Positions 27,214 to 35,447 of a DNA stretch of 64,000 nt are shown piece by piece. Each line of letters starts with the position of its first letter. Positions within the stretch are counted from its first letter, which is position 1. Position numbers and translations under genes: made by a program. The notes beneath the pieces are model-generated. The model had not been told where the DNA came from. It made no database searches and saw nothing but the letters and a program-made list of their open reading frames with translations. The DNA comes from Variovorax sp. IB41 (GTDB lineage Bacteria; Pseudomonadota; Gammaproteobacteria; Burkholderiales; Burkholderiaceae_C): the NCBI RefSeq assembly GCF_016405905.1, contig NZ_JAEFCB010000008.1:62001-126000 (forward strand), written 5' to 3'.

Positions 27214-28243
27214 GCCTTGGAGATCATGCGTTCAATCACGCGTTCGTTATGCGATGGGAGCATCGAGGTGTTGAAGATGGCGTCAGCCGCGGGCTTGACC
27301 TTGAGTCCGAAGACCTCGGCCACCTCGTCGACCTGTTGCTCCAGCGTGAGCTTCCTGATGTCGCCGAGGCCGTGGCCGCGCGTGTCCGCCGCGCCCACAT
27401 ATTGCGCCGTGACGCCCCAGCGTTCAAGCTCGATCTTCTCCTCGAGGATGGGCTCGCGCTGGCGCATGGCGGCGATGCTCGGCGCGGGGTTGGCGAAGGT
27501 CTCGACGATGGCGCGGTTGGTCGCGCGCAAAAAGGCGGCGACCACCTTCGGGTTCTGCGCGATGAGGTTGCTGCTCGCGAGGATCGCGTTGCCGTAGAGG
27601 TTGACGCCCGCGTCCGCGTATTTCAGCACCGCGAGTTCCTCGGGCTTCATGCGCGCGAAGAGCGAGATGGCCGAGTCGTGAAAGTAAGTGGCGGCATCGA
27701 CGTCGCCGCGCACCATCACGTTGTCGCGCGCGCTGAAGTCGGTGGTCTGCCACTGGAAGGCATCGCTGCGCATGCCCTGCTTGCGCGCGACCATCGGCCA
27801 GGCGCGGCGGGTCGATTCGACAGCGGCCGCGGCGACCTTCTTGCCCTGCAGGCTCTTGAAGTCGGCCGTCACGCCGCGGTCCTTGCGGCCGATGATCACG
27901 AAGGGCGCGCGGTTGTAGTACTGGTACACGGCCTGCACCATCGGCGTGCCCGGGTTCTGTGCGTTGAACTCGATCAGCGAGCTGATGTCGCCCAGCCCCA
28001 ACTGGTAGACGCCGCTCGCGATGCGCGTGATCGAGGCGACCGAGCCGGCGCCGGTGTCGATGGTCACGTCGAGGCCTTCGTCTTTGTAATAGCCTTGGCG
28101 TGCGCGAGGAAGAAGGGCGCGGTCTGGCCGTTGATGCGGAAATCGAGCGTGAACTTGACCGGGGTGAACTTGCCGCCCTGGGCCAGGACGGAAGGAGCGG
28201 CAAGGGCGGCGGCACTGGCCGCGAGAAAGGATCGGCGTTGCAT
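27210..28243 (-). pseudogene. NMT1/THI5-like ABC substrate-binding protein, frameshifted
   Basis: The N-terminal part (MQRRSFLAASAAALAAPSVL signal, then KFTLDFRINGQTAPFFLAHAK) and the C-terminal part (LDVTIDTGAGSVASITRIAS onward) lie in different frames. One missing G near 28093 explains it: restoring it gives HAKGYYKDEGLDVTID, which matches AAKGYFKAAGLDVTID in the paralogue at 44521. The repaired gene would have 345 codons, exactly the paralogue's length. Family members bind pyrimidine-like or sulfonate ligands for an SsuABC-type importer. No permease or ATPase is adjacent. A sequencing error is possible; otherwise the protein is truncated to about 60 residues. Confidence 0.85.
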
Positions 28244-28300
28244 GGTGGGGCCTCGGAATCGGTGGTCTTGAATCCCCTGCACAGGAGCAGAAGGCGCTTC

Positions 28301-28551
28301 AAGAGCAATTTCCGGGCGGCGCACATTCGTGGTGCGTGCGCTGCTGAACGCTTCTACTCTTGCCCGCATCCATGCACGACGCATGCCAAGGGCTTTCGCT
28401 CGGGGTTTTCTCGGGCTTTGCGTGGAAAGGCGTACATCGGCCAGCGCGGCGCGCCACAATCCGGGCGCGCAATTTGCAAGGCAGCTTGCGCAGAGTAGAA
28501 GCGTTCAGCCGCGCGGTGCCCCACGCATCGTCCCGGCAGGAAATTGCTCTT
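28301..28551. repeat. Inverted 60-bp leader duplication between divergent genes
   Basis: This covers most of the 353-base gap between the binding-protein start (28243) and the Rieske oxygenase start (28597). The two 60-base arms, 28301-28360 and 28492-28551, are inverted copies. Their outer 13 bases (AAGAGCAATTTCC / GGAAATTGCTCTT) and inner 18 bases (GCTGAACGCTTCTACTCT / AGAGTAGAAGCGTTCAGC) match perfectly; the middles are diverged. Each divergent gene therefore has the same leader in the same orientation. The central 131 bases hold no gene. It may be a shared promoter/operator block or a remnant of a small inverted-repeat element. Confidence 0.8.
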
Positions 28552-28596
28552 TCAGGTTCGTACGTACCCACGCGCAACACAGAAGGAGTCCCACGC

Positions 28597-29724
28597 ATGC
28601 TCGTTACCCGACAACCCGTCTTCCGCAAGTTCTGGCATGCCGTCATGCCGCTCACCGAACTGGCCGCTGGCCCCAAGCCTTTCCGGCTGCTGGGCGAAGA
28701 CATCGTTCTCTTCATCGACGCCGACGGCCAGCCCGCCGCGCTGCGCGACCGCTGCTGCCACCGCACCGCGAAGCTCTCCAAGGGCTGGTGCGTCGATGGG
28801 CAAGGCAAGGCCTGCGGGCAGGGCGCCCTCCAGTGCGGCTACCACGGCTGGACCTACGACCGCAGCGGCCAGGTCATCCGCATTCCGCAGTACGAGGCCG
28901 ACCGCAAGATCTCGCCCGAGTACCGCACCACCGCCTACCGCTGCACGGCGCGCTACGGCTACGCGTGGGTGGCGCTGGAGGAGCCCATCGCCGACATCCC
29001 CGACATTCCGGAGTTCGCAGACCCGGGCTATCGCACGATCTTCCAGTTCCACGAAGAGTGGCAGACGAGCCCGATGCGCGCGCTCGAAAATTCATTCGAC
29101 AACTCGCACTTCAGCTTCGTGCACCGCGCCACCTTCGGCGTGGCCGCGAGCCCGAAGCCGAGCAAATACGAGTTGGTCGAAAACGAATCGGGCTTCTACG
29201 CCGAGACGGTCATCGAGGCGACCAATCCGCCCAGGTTCCACGCGATCAGCGGCGTGACCGATGCGATCACCACGCGCCACATGCGCAACGCCTACTTCCT
29301 GCCGTTCTCGCGCCGCCTGGACATCGAGTACCCGAGCGGGGTGCGGCACATCATCATCAACTGCTTCACGCCCATCGACGACGGGCGCATGCAGCTGTGC
29401 CAATGGCTCTTTCGCAACGACACCGAGGCCGACTGCGCGGCGCAGATGCTGATCGATTTCGATGCGGAGATCACGCGCGAGGACAAGGACATCCTCGAAT
29501 CGACCGACCCCGATGCACTGGTCGATACGCGCCGGCGCGGCGTCGAGTATTCGATGGAATCGGACCGGCCCGGCATGCTGATCCGCAAGCACCTGATGCA
29601 ACTGCTTGCGAAGCACGGGGAGGCGGAAGTGCACCGCGGAAGTTCCGCGGGCCAAGTCATCACCACCACCGTTCGGGCTGAGCTTGTCGAAGCCTCGCGC
29701 AGCGCTTCGACAAGCTCAGCGTGA
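28597..29724 (+). CDS. Rieske non-haem iron oxygenase, alpha-subunit type
   Basis: 375 residues. The Rieske [2Fe-2S] ligands are C53, H55, C80 and H83 (RCCHRTAKLSKGW ... QCGYHGW), and the mononuclear iron histidines are H171 and H176 in NSFDNSHFSFVHR. The size and single-gene arrangement resemble aromatic-ring or O-demethylating oxygenases such as vanillate demethylase; reductase and ferredoxin genes are absent here. AGAAGGAG precedes the ATG at 28597. The last 17 residues (VRAELVEASRSASTSSA) are encoded by a REP-type palindrome, so the original stop was lost or overwritten. Substrate unknown; it is divergent from the decayed binding-protein gene. Confidence 0.88.
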   Translation: MLVTRQPVFRKFWHAVMPLTELAAGPKPFRLLGEDIVLFIDADGQPAALRDRCCHRTAKLSKGWCVDGQGKACGQGALQCGYHGWTYDRSGQVIRIPQYEADRKISPEYRTTAYRCTARYGYAWVALEEPIADIPDIPEFADPGYRTIFQFHEEWQTSPMRALENSFDNSHFSFVHRATFGVAASPKPSKYELVENESGFYAETVIEATNPPRFHAISGVTDAITTRHMRNAYFLPFSRRLDIEYPSGVRHIIINCFTPIDDGRMQLCQWLFRNDTEADCAAQMLIDFDAEITREDKDILESTDPDALVDTRRRGVEYSMESDRPGMLIRKHLMQLLAKHGEAEVHRGSSAGQVITTTVRAELVEASRSASTSSA

Positions 29725-29728
29725 ACGG
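29671..29728. repeat. REP-type palindrome, copy 1, overlapping a gene end
   Basis: Arms GTTCGGGCTGAGCTTGTCGA.. and ..GCTTCGACAAGCTCAGCGTGAACGG-type (core GCTTCGACAAGCTCAG at 29704-29719) form a long stem around eight bases. It supplies the final codons and TGA of the Rieske gene and sits between it and the converging dadA. The same core recurs at 49650 and 49763. Confidence 0.82.
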
Positions 29729-29747
29729 TTTGGGGGCAGGGCGCTGC

Positions 29748-31049
29748 TCAAGCCGGCGCTGGAGCCGGTTGCGGGCGCGCGCCGCGCGAGGGCGCCTGTT
29801 CGTAGCGGTCCATGCCGAGCCCGTCAGTGCGGATGTCCGGCTGCTGGCCCATCACCATGTCCGAGATGAGCTTGCCCGAGCCGCAGGCCATGGTCCAGCC
29901 CAAGGTGCCGTGGCCGGTGTTGAGGAACAGGTTCGCGTAGCGCGTGGCGCCGACGATGGGCGTGCTGTCGGGCGTCATCGGGCGAAGGCCCGTCCAGAAG
30001 GTGGCGCGCGCGAGGTCGCCGCCGGGGAAGAGGTCGCTCACCACCTTCTCCAGCGTGGCGCGACGGGCCGGATTCAGGCGCAGGTCGAAGCCGCCGAGCT
30101 CGGCCATGCCGCCGACGCGGATGCGGTTGTCGAAGCGCGTGACCGCGACCTTGTAGGTCTCGTCGAGCACCGTCGATTGCGGCGCGAGCGATTCGTCGAT
30201 GAGCGGCACGGTCAGCGAGTAGCCCTTGACGGGGTACACGGGAATGTCGAGGCCCAGCGAAGCGACGGCGGCGCGCGAGTAGCTGCCGAAGGCCATCACG
30301 TAGCGATCCGCCGTCAGGATCTTGCCGGTGGTAGTGCGCACGCCGGTGATGCGGCCGCCATCGGTCTCCAGGCCGTCGATGGACTGGCCGAAGCGGAAGT
30401 CCACGCCCAGGCCGCGCGCGATGTCGGCCAGACCCCGGGTGAACAGGTGGCAGTCGCCGGTTTCGTCGTTGGGCAGGCGCAGGCCGCCGGTGAGGCGGTC
30501 GCGCGCGCCGGCCAGCGCGGGCTCGATGCGGGCAAGGGCGTCGCGGTCGAGCAGTTCGTAGGGCACGCCGCATTCCTGGAGCACCGCGATGTCGCGCTGC
30601 ACCGCATCGAGCTGCGCCTGTGTGCGAAAGAGCTGCAGCGTGCCGCCGGTGCGGTGCTCGTAGGCGAGGCCGGTGTCGGCGCGCAGTTGCTGCAGGCAGC
30701 CGCGGCTGTATTCGGCCACGCGCATCATCCGTTCCTTGTTGACCGCGTAGCGCTCGGGCGAGCAGTTGCGCAGCATCGCGGCCATCCAGCGCAACTGGAA
30801 CAGCGTGCCGTCGGGGCGGATCGACAGCGGCGCGTGCTTCTTGAACATCCACTTGATCGCCTTGAGCGGAATGCCCGGCGCGGCCCACGGCGTGGAGTAG
30901 CCCGGCGACACCTGCCCGGCGTTGCCGAAGCTGGTTTCCTCCGCGGGGCCGGACTGCCGGTCGAGCAGCGTGACTTCGGCGCCCGAGCGCGCGAGGTAGT
31001 AAGCCGTGGTGGTGCCGATCACGCCGCCGCCGAGAACGATGACTTTCAT
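29748..31049 (-). CDS. dadA: D-amino acid dehydrogenase
   Basis: 433 residues. The FAD-binding start [18 protein letters not shown] and the family segments [32 protein letters not shown] and [16 protein letters not shown] (each at or under 20) identify the DadA small-subunit type, which oxidatively deaminates D-amino acids such as D-alanine and feeds electrons to the respiratory chain at the inner membrane face. The ATG at 31049 (MKVIVLGG) begins directly at the dinucleotide fold. An Lrp/AsnC regulator is divergent across 128 bases with an inverted-repeat site. Alanine racemase is not adjacent. Confidence 0.93.
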   Translation of the reverse strand: MKVIVLGGGVIGTTTAYYLARSGAEVTLLDRQSGPAEETSFGNAGQVSPGYSTPWAAPGIPLKAIKWMFKKHAPLSIRPDGTLFQLRWMAAMLRNCSPERYAVNKERMMRVAEYSRGCLQQLRADTGLAYEHRTGGTLQLFRTQAQLDAVQRDIAVLQECGVPYELLDRDALARIEPALAGARDRLTGGLRLPNDETGDCHLFTRGLADIARGLGVDFRFGQSIDGLETDGGRITGVRTTTGKILTADRYVMAFGSYSRAAVASLGLDIPVYPVKGYSLTVPLIDESLAPQSTVLDETYKVAVTRFDNRIRVGGMAELGGFDLRLNPARRATLEKVVSDLFPGGDLARATFWTGLRPMTPDSTPIVGATRYANLFLNTGHGTLGWTMACGSGKLISDMVMGQQPDIRTDGLGMDRYEQAPSRGARPQPAPAPA

Positions 31050-31078
31050 GGTGTATTCGCCGATTCGTATGGAATGCA

Positions 31079-31111
31079 TGGAATCTAAAGTGCACAATGC
31101 AGTGGATTCCA
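31079..31111. promoter_or_regulatory. Inverted repeat in the dadA/Lrp intergenic region
   Basis: TGGAATC (31079-31085) and GATTCCA (31105-31111) are perfect arms 19 bases apart, and a further ATGGAATGC lies just left. The region is AT-rich. Lrp-family regulators bind such spaced inverted sites; this is the likely operator governing dadA and the regulator gene. Confidence 0.55.
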
Positions 31112-31177
31112 TTGTTTTTCAGGATTTGGCGGCGAAATCCACTGCCAAGAATCGCCCAATGCAACCTGCGGAGTGAA

Positions 31178-31645
31178 ATGCCGGAACTCGACCGAATCGA
31201 CCGCAAGATCCTCGACCTGCTGCAGCGCCAGGGCCGGGTTTCCATGACCGAACTGGCCGAGCACATCGGCCTCTCGGCCTCGCCTTGCGCCGAGCGCGTC
31301 AAGCGCATGGAGCGCGACGGCGTCATCACCGGCTACCACGCGCGCGTGTCGCCCGAGGCACTGGGCAAGACGCTCCTGGTGTTCGTGGAGATCAAGCTGT
31401 CGGCCAAGTCGGGCGACGTGTTCGACAAGGTCAAGCAGGAGCTGCTGCACATGCCCGAGGTGCTCGAATGCCACCTGGTGTCTGGCAGCTTCGACTACCT
31501 GGTGAAGGCGCGGCTGAGCGGCATGAGCGAGTACCGCCACCTGCTCGGTGACATCCTCAAGAAGCTGCCCGTGGCGGCCGAGTCGCACAGCTATGTGGTG
31601 ATGGAGGAGATCAAGGAAACGCTGGTGCTCGCCGTGGACCGCTGA
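31178..31645 (+). CDS. Lrp/AsnC family transcriptional regulator
   Basis: 155 residues: helix-turn-helix (LDRIDRKILDLLQRQGRVSM, TELAEHIGLSASPCAERVKR) and a C-terminal RAM ligand domain (VLECHLVSGSFDYLVKARL). Divergent from dadA, so it most likely senses an amino acid such as alanine and activates D-amino acid oxidation, as DadR does in Pseudomonas. The start at 31178 follows GCGGAG; 27 upstream codons are open but run into the shared promoter. Confidence 0.92.
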   Translation: MPELDRIDRKILDLLQRQGRVSMTELAEHIGLSASPCAERVKRMERDGVITGYHARVSPEALGKTLLVFVEIKLSAKSGDVFDKVKQELLHMPEVLECHLVSGSFDYLVKARLSGMSEYRHLLGDILKKLPVAAESHSYVVMEEIKETLVLAVDR

Positions 31646-31730
31646 CGTCTGCCGACGCACGCCCGGCGCGGCCGCTACGATCGCTCGCGCTTCCCATCCT
31701 CCTCTTCAGACCCTCAAGGAAAAAACGGCA

Positions 31731-32132
31731 ATGACCCTCACGATCCACCGCGACGGCACGACCGCCACGCGCCACATCCTCAAGATCCGCAACCACGAGA
31801 TCGCCGTCGATGCCTCGCCGGCCGGCGGCGGTAGCGATGCAGGCCCCGAGCCGCACGACCTGTACGACGCATCGCTCGCGGCCTGCAAGGCGCTCACCGT
31901 GCTGATCTACGCGCGCCGCAAGGGCATTCCGGTGGAAGACATCGAGGTGATCGTCGACCGCGACGACAGCGAGGAGCGCAAGGGCGTCTACCGCCTGAAA
32001 TCAGGCCTGCGCCTGACCGGCGACCTCACCGAAGCGCAGCGCGACGAACTGCTGCGCGTGGCGGGCAAGTGCCCGGTGCACAAGCTCATGACCGAGGTGA
32101 AGACCGAGATCGAGACCGGCTGGGCCGACTAG
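31731..32132 (+). CDS. OsmC family protein
   Basis: 133 residues. The two redox cysteines lie in SLAACKALTVL and GKCPVHKLM, which is the OsmC/Ohr arrangement of peroxide-reducing proteins. The N-terminal strand segment (HILKIRNHEIAVDASPAGGG) is typical of the YhfA-like branch, often annotated as redox proteins rather than true organic hydroperoxide resistance enzymes. A GAGG-poor leader (CAAGGAAAAAACGGCA) provides the AAGGA site. Probably monocistronic and cytoplasmic. Confidence 0.88.
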   Translation: MTLTIHRDGTTATRHILKIRNHEIAVDASPAGGGSDAGPEPHDLYDASLAACKALTVLIYARRKGIPVEDIEVIVDRDDSEERKGVYRLKSGLRLTGDLTEAQRDELLRVAGKCPVHKLMTEVKTEIETGWAD

Positions 32133-32136
32133 CGCA

Positions 32137-32496
32137 CTAGCCTTCGGCCTTCTTGCGCGCGGCGTCCACGCGCTTGGCATAGCGATCGCCCCAATCGGCG
32201 AGCGGCCCGAGCGCCGCATTGAGCGTGGCGCCGAGTTTGGTCTCGGAGTACTCCACGCGCGGCGGCACTTCGTGGAACGCCTCGCGGTTGACGATGCCGT
32301 CCGTTTCCAGCTCGCGCAACTGCTGGATCAGCATCTTCTCGCTGATGTCGGGCAGCAGGCGCTTGAGCTCGCCGAAGCGGCGCGGCTGCACATGCAGCTC
32401 CCAGAGGATGACCGCTTTCCACTTGCCGCCGATGACTTCGAATGCGGGCCCGATGCCGCAGTTGTAGGGTTTGCTCGCCTTCATGTGCCGATCCAT
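32137..32496 (-). CDS. HxlR family transcriptional regulator
   Basis: 119 residues with the HxlR winged helix: PYNCGIGPAFEVIGGKWKAV, then RFGELKRLLPDISEKMLIQQ and GIVNREAFHEVPPRVEYSET. The conserved cysteine near residue 13 is the redox or electrophile sensor in several family members. It is divergent from an NAD(P)-binding dehydrogenase, with a matching inverted repeat between, so that gene is the expected target. The ATG at 32496 is used; one at 32484 (MKASKPY) is equally plausible. Confidence 0.88.
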   Translation of the reverse strand: MDRHMKASKPYNCGIGPAFEVIGGKWKAVILWELHVQPRRFGELKRLLPDISEKMLIQQLRELETDGIVNREAFHEVPPRVEYSETKLGATLNAALGPLADWGDRYAKRVDAARKKAEG

Positions 32497-32511
32497 TACT
32501 GACGTTTTGGT

Positions 32512-32538
32512 AAGTACCGCACTTTATGGTAGGTACTT
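32512..32538. promoter_or_regulatory. HxlR-type operator candidate
   Basis: AAGTACC (32512-32518) and GGTACTT (32532-32538) are perfect arms around 13 bases in the 102-base gap between the divergent HxlR and dehydrogenase genes. GTAC-centred inverted repeats are typical for HxlR regulators. Confidence 0.6.
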
Positions 32539-32598
32539 GACCATTGGCAAGTGGAATTCCTACGATGCGGGCGTCATCACAACCTGCATTCGATCATC

Positions 32599-33468
32599 AT
32601 GAACAACAAGGAAATCTCGGTCATCGGCCTGGGCTCGATGGGTGTCACCATCGCGCGGCTTTATCTCGAACAGGGCTACAAGGTCACGGTGTGGAACCGC
32701 ACCGCGCAGAAGGCCGATGCGTTGGTCGCCAAGGGCGCGGTGCTCGCGCGCAGCGCGGCCGAGGCGGTGCGCGCCGCGCAGGTCGCCGTGATGTGCGTCT
32801 ACGACTACCGCGCCGCCGAAGCCATCCTCGCGATGGAAGGCGTTGCCGCCGCGATGGATGGCCGCCTGCTTGTGCAGTTGACCACCGGCAGCCCCAGCGA
32901 TGCGCGCGATGCCGAGCTGTGGGCGCACCGCCAAGGCGCCACCTACCTCGAAGGCGCCATCCAGGCCGCGCCGGACCAGATGGGCCAGCCCGACACGCCC
33001 ATCCTCATGTCGGGCGCGCAAGCCGTTTTCCGCGAGGCAGAGGCGCTCCTGAAGGTGCTGGGCGGCGGCACCGTGTACCTGGGCGAGACGGCCAGCGCCG
33101 CAGCGGCGATGGACCTCGCGACGCTCTCCACCATCTACGGCACGCTGCTCGGGTTCATGCACGGCGCGCGCATCGCCGAGCACGAAGGCTTCGACGTGGC
33201 CGAGTTCGGCCGCATCGTCGCGGGGATCATGCCGACCTTCGCCGCGTTCCTGCAGCACGAAGGTTCGGTGATCCAGTCGGGCGACTTCAAGATCTCGCAG
33301 AGCCCGATGCGCATCTCGGTCGAGGCGACGCAGCGCATCCTGCAGACGGCGGAGGACTCGGGCATCAACACCGAGTTCCCGGCGTTCGCCGCGGGGCTCT
33401 TCAAGCGTGCGGATGCGGCGGGGCTCGGCGGCGAAGAGATCGCGGCGCTGATCAAGCTGCTGCGCTGA
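32599..33468 (+). CDS. NAD(P)-dependent oxidoreductase (beta-hydroxyacid dehydrogenase/imine reductase-like)
   Basis: 289 residues. A Rossmann motif GLGSMGVTIARLYLEQGYKV opens the protein, with TVWNRT for NADP(H) preference, and an all-helical C-terminal domain follows, as in the 6-phosphogluconate/hydroxyisobutyrate dehydrogenase superfamily. The segment at which true hydroxyacid dehydrogenases carry the catalytic lysine reads AAAAMDLATLSTIY, without lysine, which is closer to imine reductases; this residue call is by eye. Divergent from and probably controlled by the HxlR protein. Natural substrate unknown. Confidence 0.82.
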   Translation: MNNKEISVIGLGSMGVTIARLYLEQGYKVTVWNRTAQKADALVAKGAVLARSAAEAVRAAQVAVMCVYDYRAAEAILAMEGVAAAMDGRLLVQLTTGSPSDARDAELWAHRQGATYLEGAIQAAPDQMGQPDTPILMSGAQAVFREAEALLKVLGGGTVYLGETASAAAAMDLATLSTIYGTLLGFMHGARIAEHEGFDVAEFGRIVAGIMPTFAAFLQHEGSVIQSGDFKISQSPMRISVEATQRILQTAEDSGINTEFPAFAAGLFKRADAAGLGGEEIAALIKLLR

Positions 33469-33481
33469 CCGGCGCATCGCG

Positions 33482-34609
33482 TCATGCCCACGTCATGAAG
33501 CGGATCGCGCGCAGCACATCGGCTTCGCGCTCCATGAGGAAGTCGCCGTGGGCGCAGTTGTCGAGCGTCACGTGGTGCGGTGTCTTGAGCGCTGCCACGA
33601 GGCGGTTCGCGTCCGTGATGCGCGCGCGGCGATAGATGCGCAGGAAGTCGGCGGCGTCCTTCTCCGTCTTCGCATCGAGCGGCATCTCCAGCCACGAGAA
33701 CAGGTCCCGGTTGTCGGCGAACAGCGCGGTGATCACCAGCGAAGGCGCGCGCACCTGCACGTAGTCGGGCGAGAAGGTGTGGGCTGCGGTGTCCATGGCG
33801 GTCTCGACGCTCTCGGGTGTGTTGGGGCGCACGCTGCCATCGGGCTGCACGTCGAGCGCATCGCGCAGGTTCGCTTCGAGCGGCGGCCACCAGGCCTTGA
33901 ATTTGCGCCGCTGGAAGGCGATGGCCGCCTGCATCGACTGGTTGTCTCCGGGCGTTGCAACGGGCTCGGCGAACGCCTGGTTCGTGGGCAGTTCCTCGCC
34001 GCCGGTATCGCCGTCCACCGTGTAGTCGAAGGAGGTGTCCAGGTAGATCAGCCCCTGCACCCGTGCGGGAAACCGGCCCGCAAACCGCGTGAGTTCGTTG
34101 CCGGCGATCGAATGACCGGCCAGCACCACGCGCTCGAGCGCGAGGTCGTCGAGCACCGCCTTCAGGTCGGCGACGAGATCGTCCACCTCGTAATGCTGCG
34201 TGGCGCTTTGGACGGGCAGCGGCTTGCCGGAGAGGCCGTAGCCGCGCCGGCTGATCGCCACCACGCGCGAGAAATCGCTCGCCAACGCAGGCGCGAGGCC
34301 GTCGAAGTAACGCGCGTTGCCGCCGAGGCCGGCCAGCAGCACGATGACGGGGCCCGCGATGCCGGGCCGGTGCCAGTCGCGCACCTGGAGCGAGACTTCG
34401 GGTGCGCTGGACACCTTCACGCGGCGTTCGGTGACGCAGACCGCGGCGGGGCCGGTGCCCACCCCACCGCCGCCACTGCCGCTGCCACCACCGCCGCCGC
34501 AGGCCGTCATGGCGAGCGCTGGCGCAAGGGCGGCCATGGCGCGCAGGATGTGCCTGCGCCGGGGTTGGAACCAGAAGGGCCGGAGGGGTTGCGAGGGAAG
34601 GCGATTCAC
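33482..34609 (-). CDS. Lipoprotein alpha/beta hydrolase
   Basis: 375 residues from a GTG start at 34609. Lipobox AMTAC gives lipidated C37, followed by a Gly/Ser tether (GGGGGSGSGGGGVGTG). The hydrolase domain has the oxyanion region LLAGLGGNARYFD, nucleophile S167 in GHSIAG, and the closing histidine in NCAHGDF. Likely an esterase or similar hydrolase displayed in the envelope. The basic n-region (PRRRHILRAM) supports the long start; an ATG at 34537 would give a very short signal. It converges on the dehydrogenase gene with 13 bases between stops. Substrate unknown. Confidence 0.85.
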   Translation of the reverse strand: MNRLPSQPLRPFWFQPRRRHILRAMAALAPALAMTACGGGGGSGSGGGGVGTGPAAVCVTERRVKVSSAPEVSLQVRDWHRPGIAGPVIVLLAGLGGNARYFDGLAPALASDFSRVVAISRRGYGLSGKPLPVQSATQHYEVDDLVADLKAVLDDLALERVVLAGHSIAGNELTRFAGRFPARVQGLIYLDTSFDYTVDGDTGGEELPTNQAFAEPVATPGDNQSMQAAIAFQRRKFKAWWPPLEANLRDALDVQPDGSVRPNTPESVETAMDTAAHTFSPDYVQVRAPSLVITALFADNRDLFSWLEMPLDAKTEKDAADFLRIYRRARITDANRLVAALKTPHHVTLDNCAHGDFLMEREADVLRAIRFMTWA

Positions 34610-34763
34610 GTCGATGTGCTTTCTGCAGGGGAGCGGTCCAGTGTGTGTTTCGCACCTGAAGAAGCCCTTCGCCCTTCATGAAGATTTCCTGAAGTCCCTG
34701 CGCGGGGCTTGGCAGATACTTCGCCCCATTCCGACCAATGGGCGATGCCGCCCTGCACATCCC

Positions 34764-35447
34764 ATGAACCTTCTGCTTGTTGAGGACGATCTCGATCTCG
34801 GCAACGGCGTGCGCATCGCGCTGGTCAACCAGGGCATGGACGTGGTGTGGGTGCGCCGCCTCGACGACGCCCTGCGCACCCTGGCCGGCGGCACGTTCGA
34901 CATGGTGCTGCTCGACCTGGGCCTGCCCGATGGCGACGGGCTCGACCTCCTGTTTCGCCTGCGCCGCGACCGGCAGATATTGCCGGTGCTGGTGCTGAGC
35001 GCGCGCGATGCGCTCAACGACCGCCTGCGCAGCCTGGACGACGGCGCGGACGATTACCTCGTCAAGCCTTTCGCGCTCGCCGAATTGCTCTCGCGCGTGC
35101 GGGCGCTGGCGCGCCGCAGCTACGGCTTCAACGACGAGACCATCCGCATGCGCGGCCTCGCGCTGCACGAGCCCACGCGCGGCGTGATCGTCGATGGCGA
35201 GCCGGTGGACCTCTCGCGCTGCGAGTTCGACCTGCTGGCGCTGCTGCTCAAGCGCACCGGCCGTGTGGTCACGCGCCGCGTGATGGAAGAGCAGGTGCTG
35301 CCCGGCGGCCAGGCCAACGGCAGCAACTCGCTGGAGGTGCACATCTCCAACCTGCGCAAAAAGATCGGGCAGGGCTACATCCGCACGGTGCGCGGCATCG
35401 GCTACGTGATCGACATGCAGTCGTTGGTGCGGAGCACGCCCCGATGA
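34764..35447 (+). CDS. OmpR/PhoB family response regulator
   Basis: 227 residues: receiver domain with acidic pocket E7-D8-D9, phospho-acceptor D51 (LLDLGLPDGDG) and K in YLVKPF, then a winged-helix DNA-binding domain (SRCEFDLLALLLKRTGRVVT, VHISNLRKKIG, IRTVRGIGYVI). The stop overlaps the start of the histidine kinase gene. It resembles QseB/TctD-like regulators. Target genes are not evident; the divergent lipoprotein hydrolase and downstream hydroxylase are candidates by position. Confidence 0.93.
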   Translation: MNLLLVEDDLDLGNGVRIALVNQGMDVVWVRRLDDALRTLAGGTFDMVLLDLGLPDGDGLDLLFRLRRDRQILPVLVLSARDALNDRLRSLDDGADDYLVKPFALAELLSRVRALARRSYGFNDETIRMRGLALHEPTRGVIVDGEPVDLSRCEFDLLALLLKRTGRVVTRRVMEEQVLPGGQANGSNSLEVHISNLRKKIGQGYIRTVRGIGYVIDMQSLVRSTPR

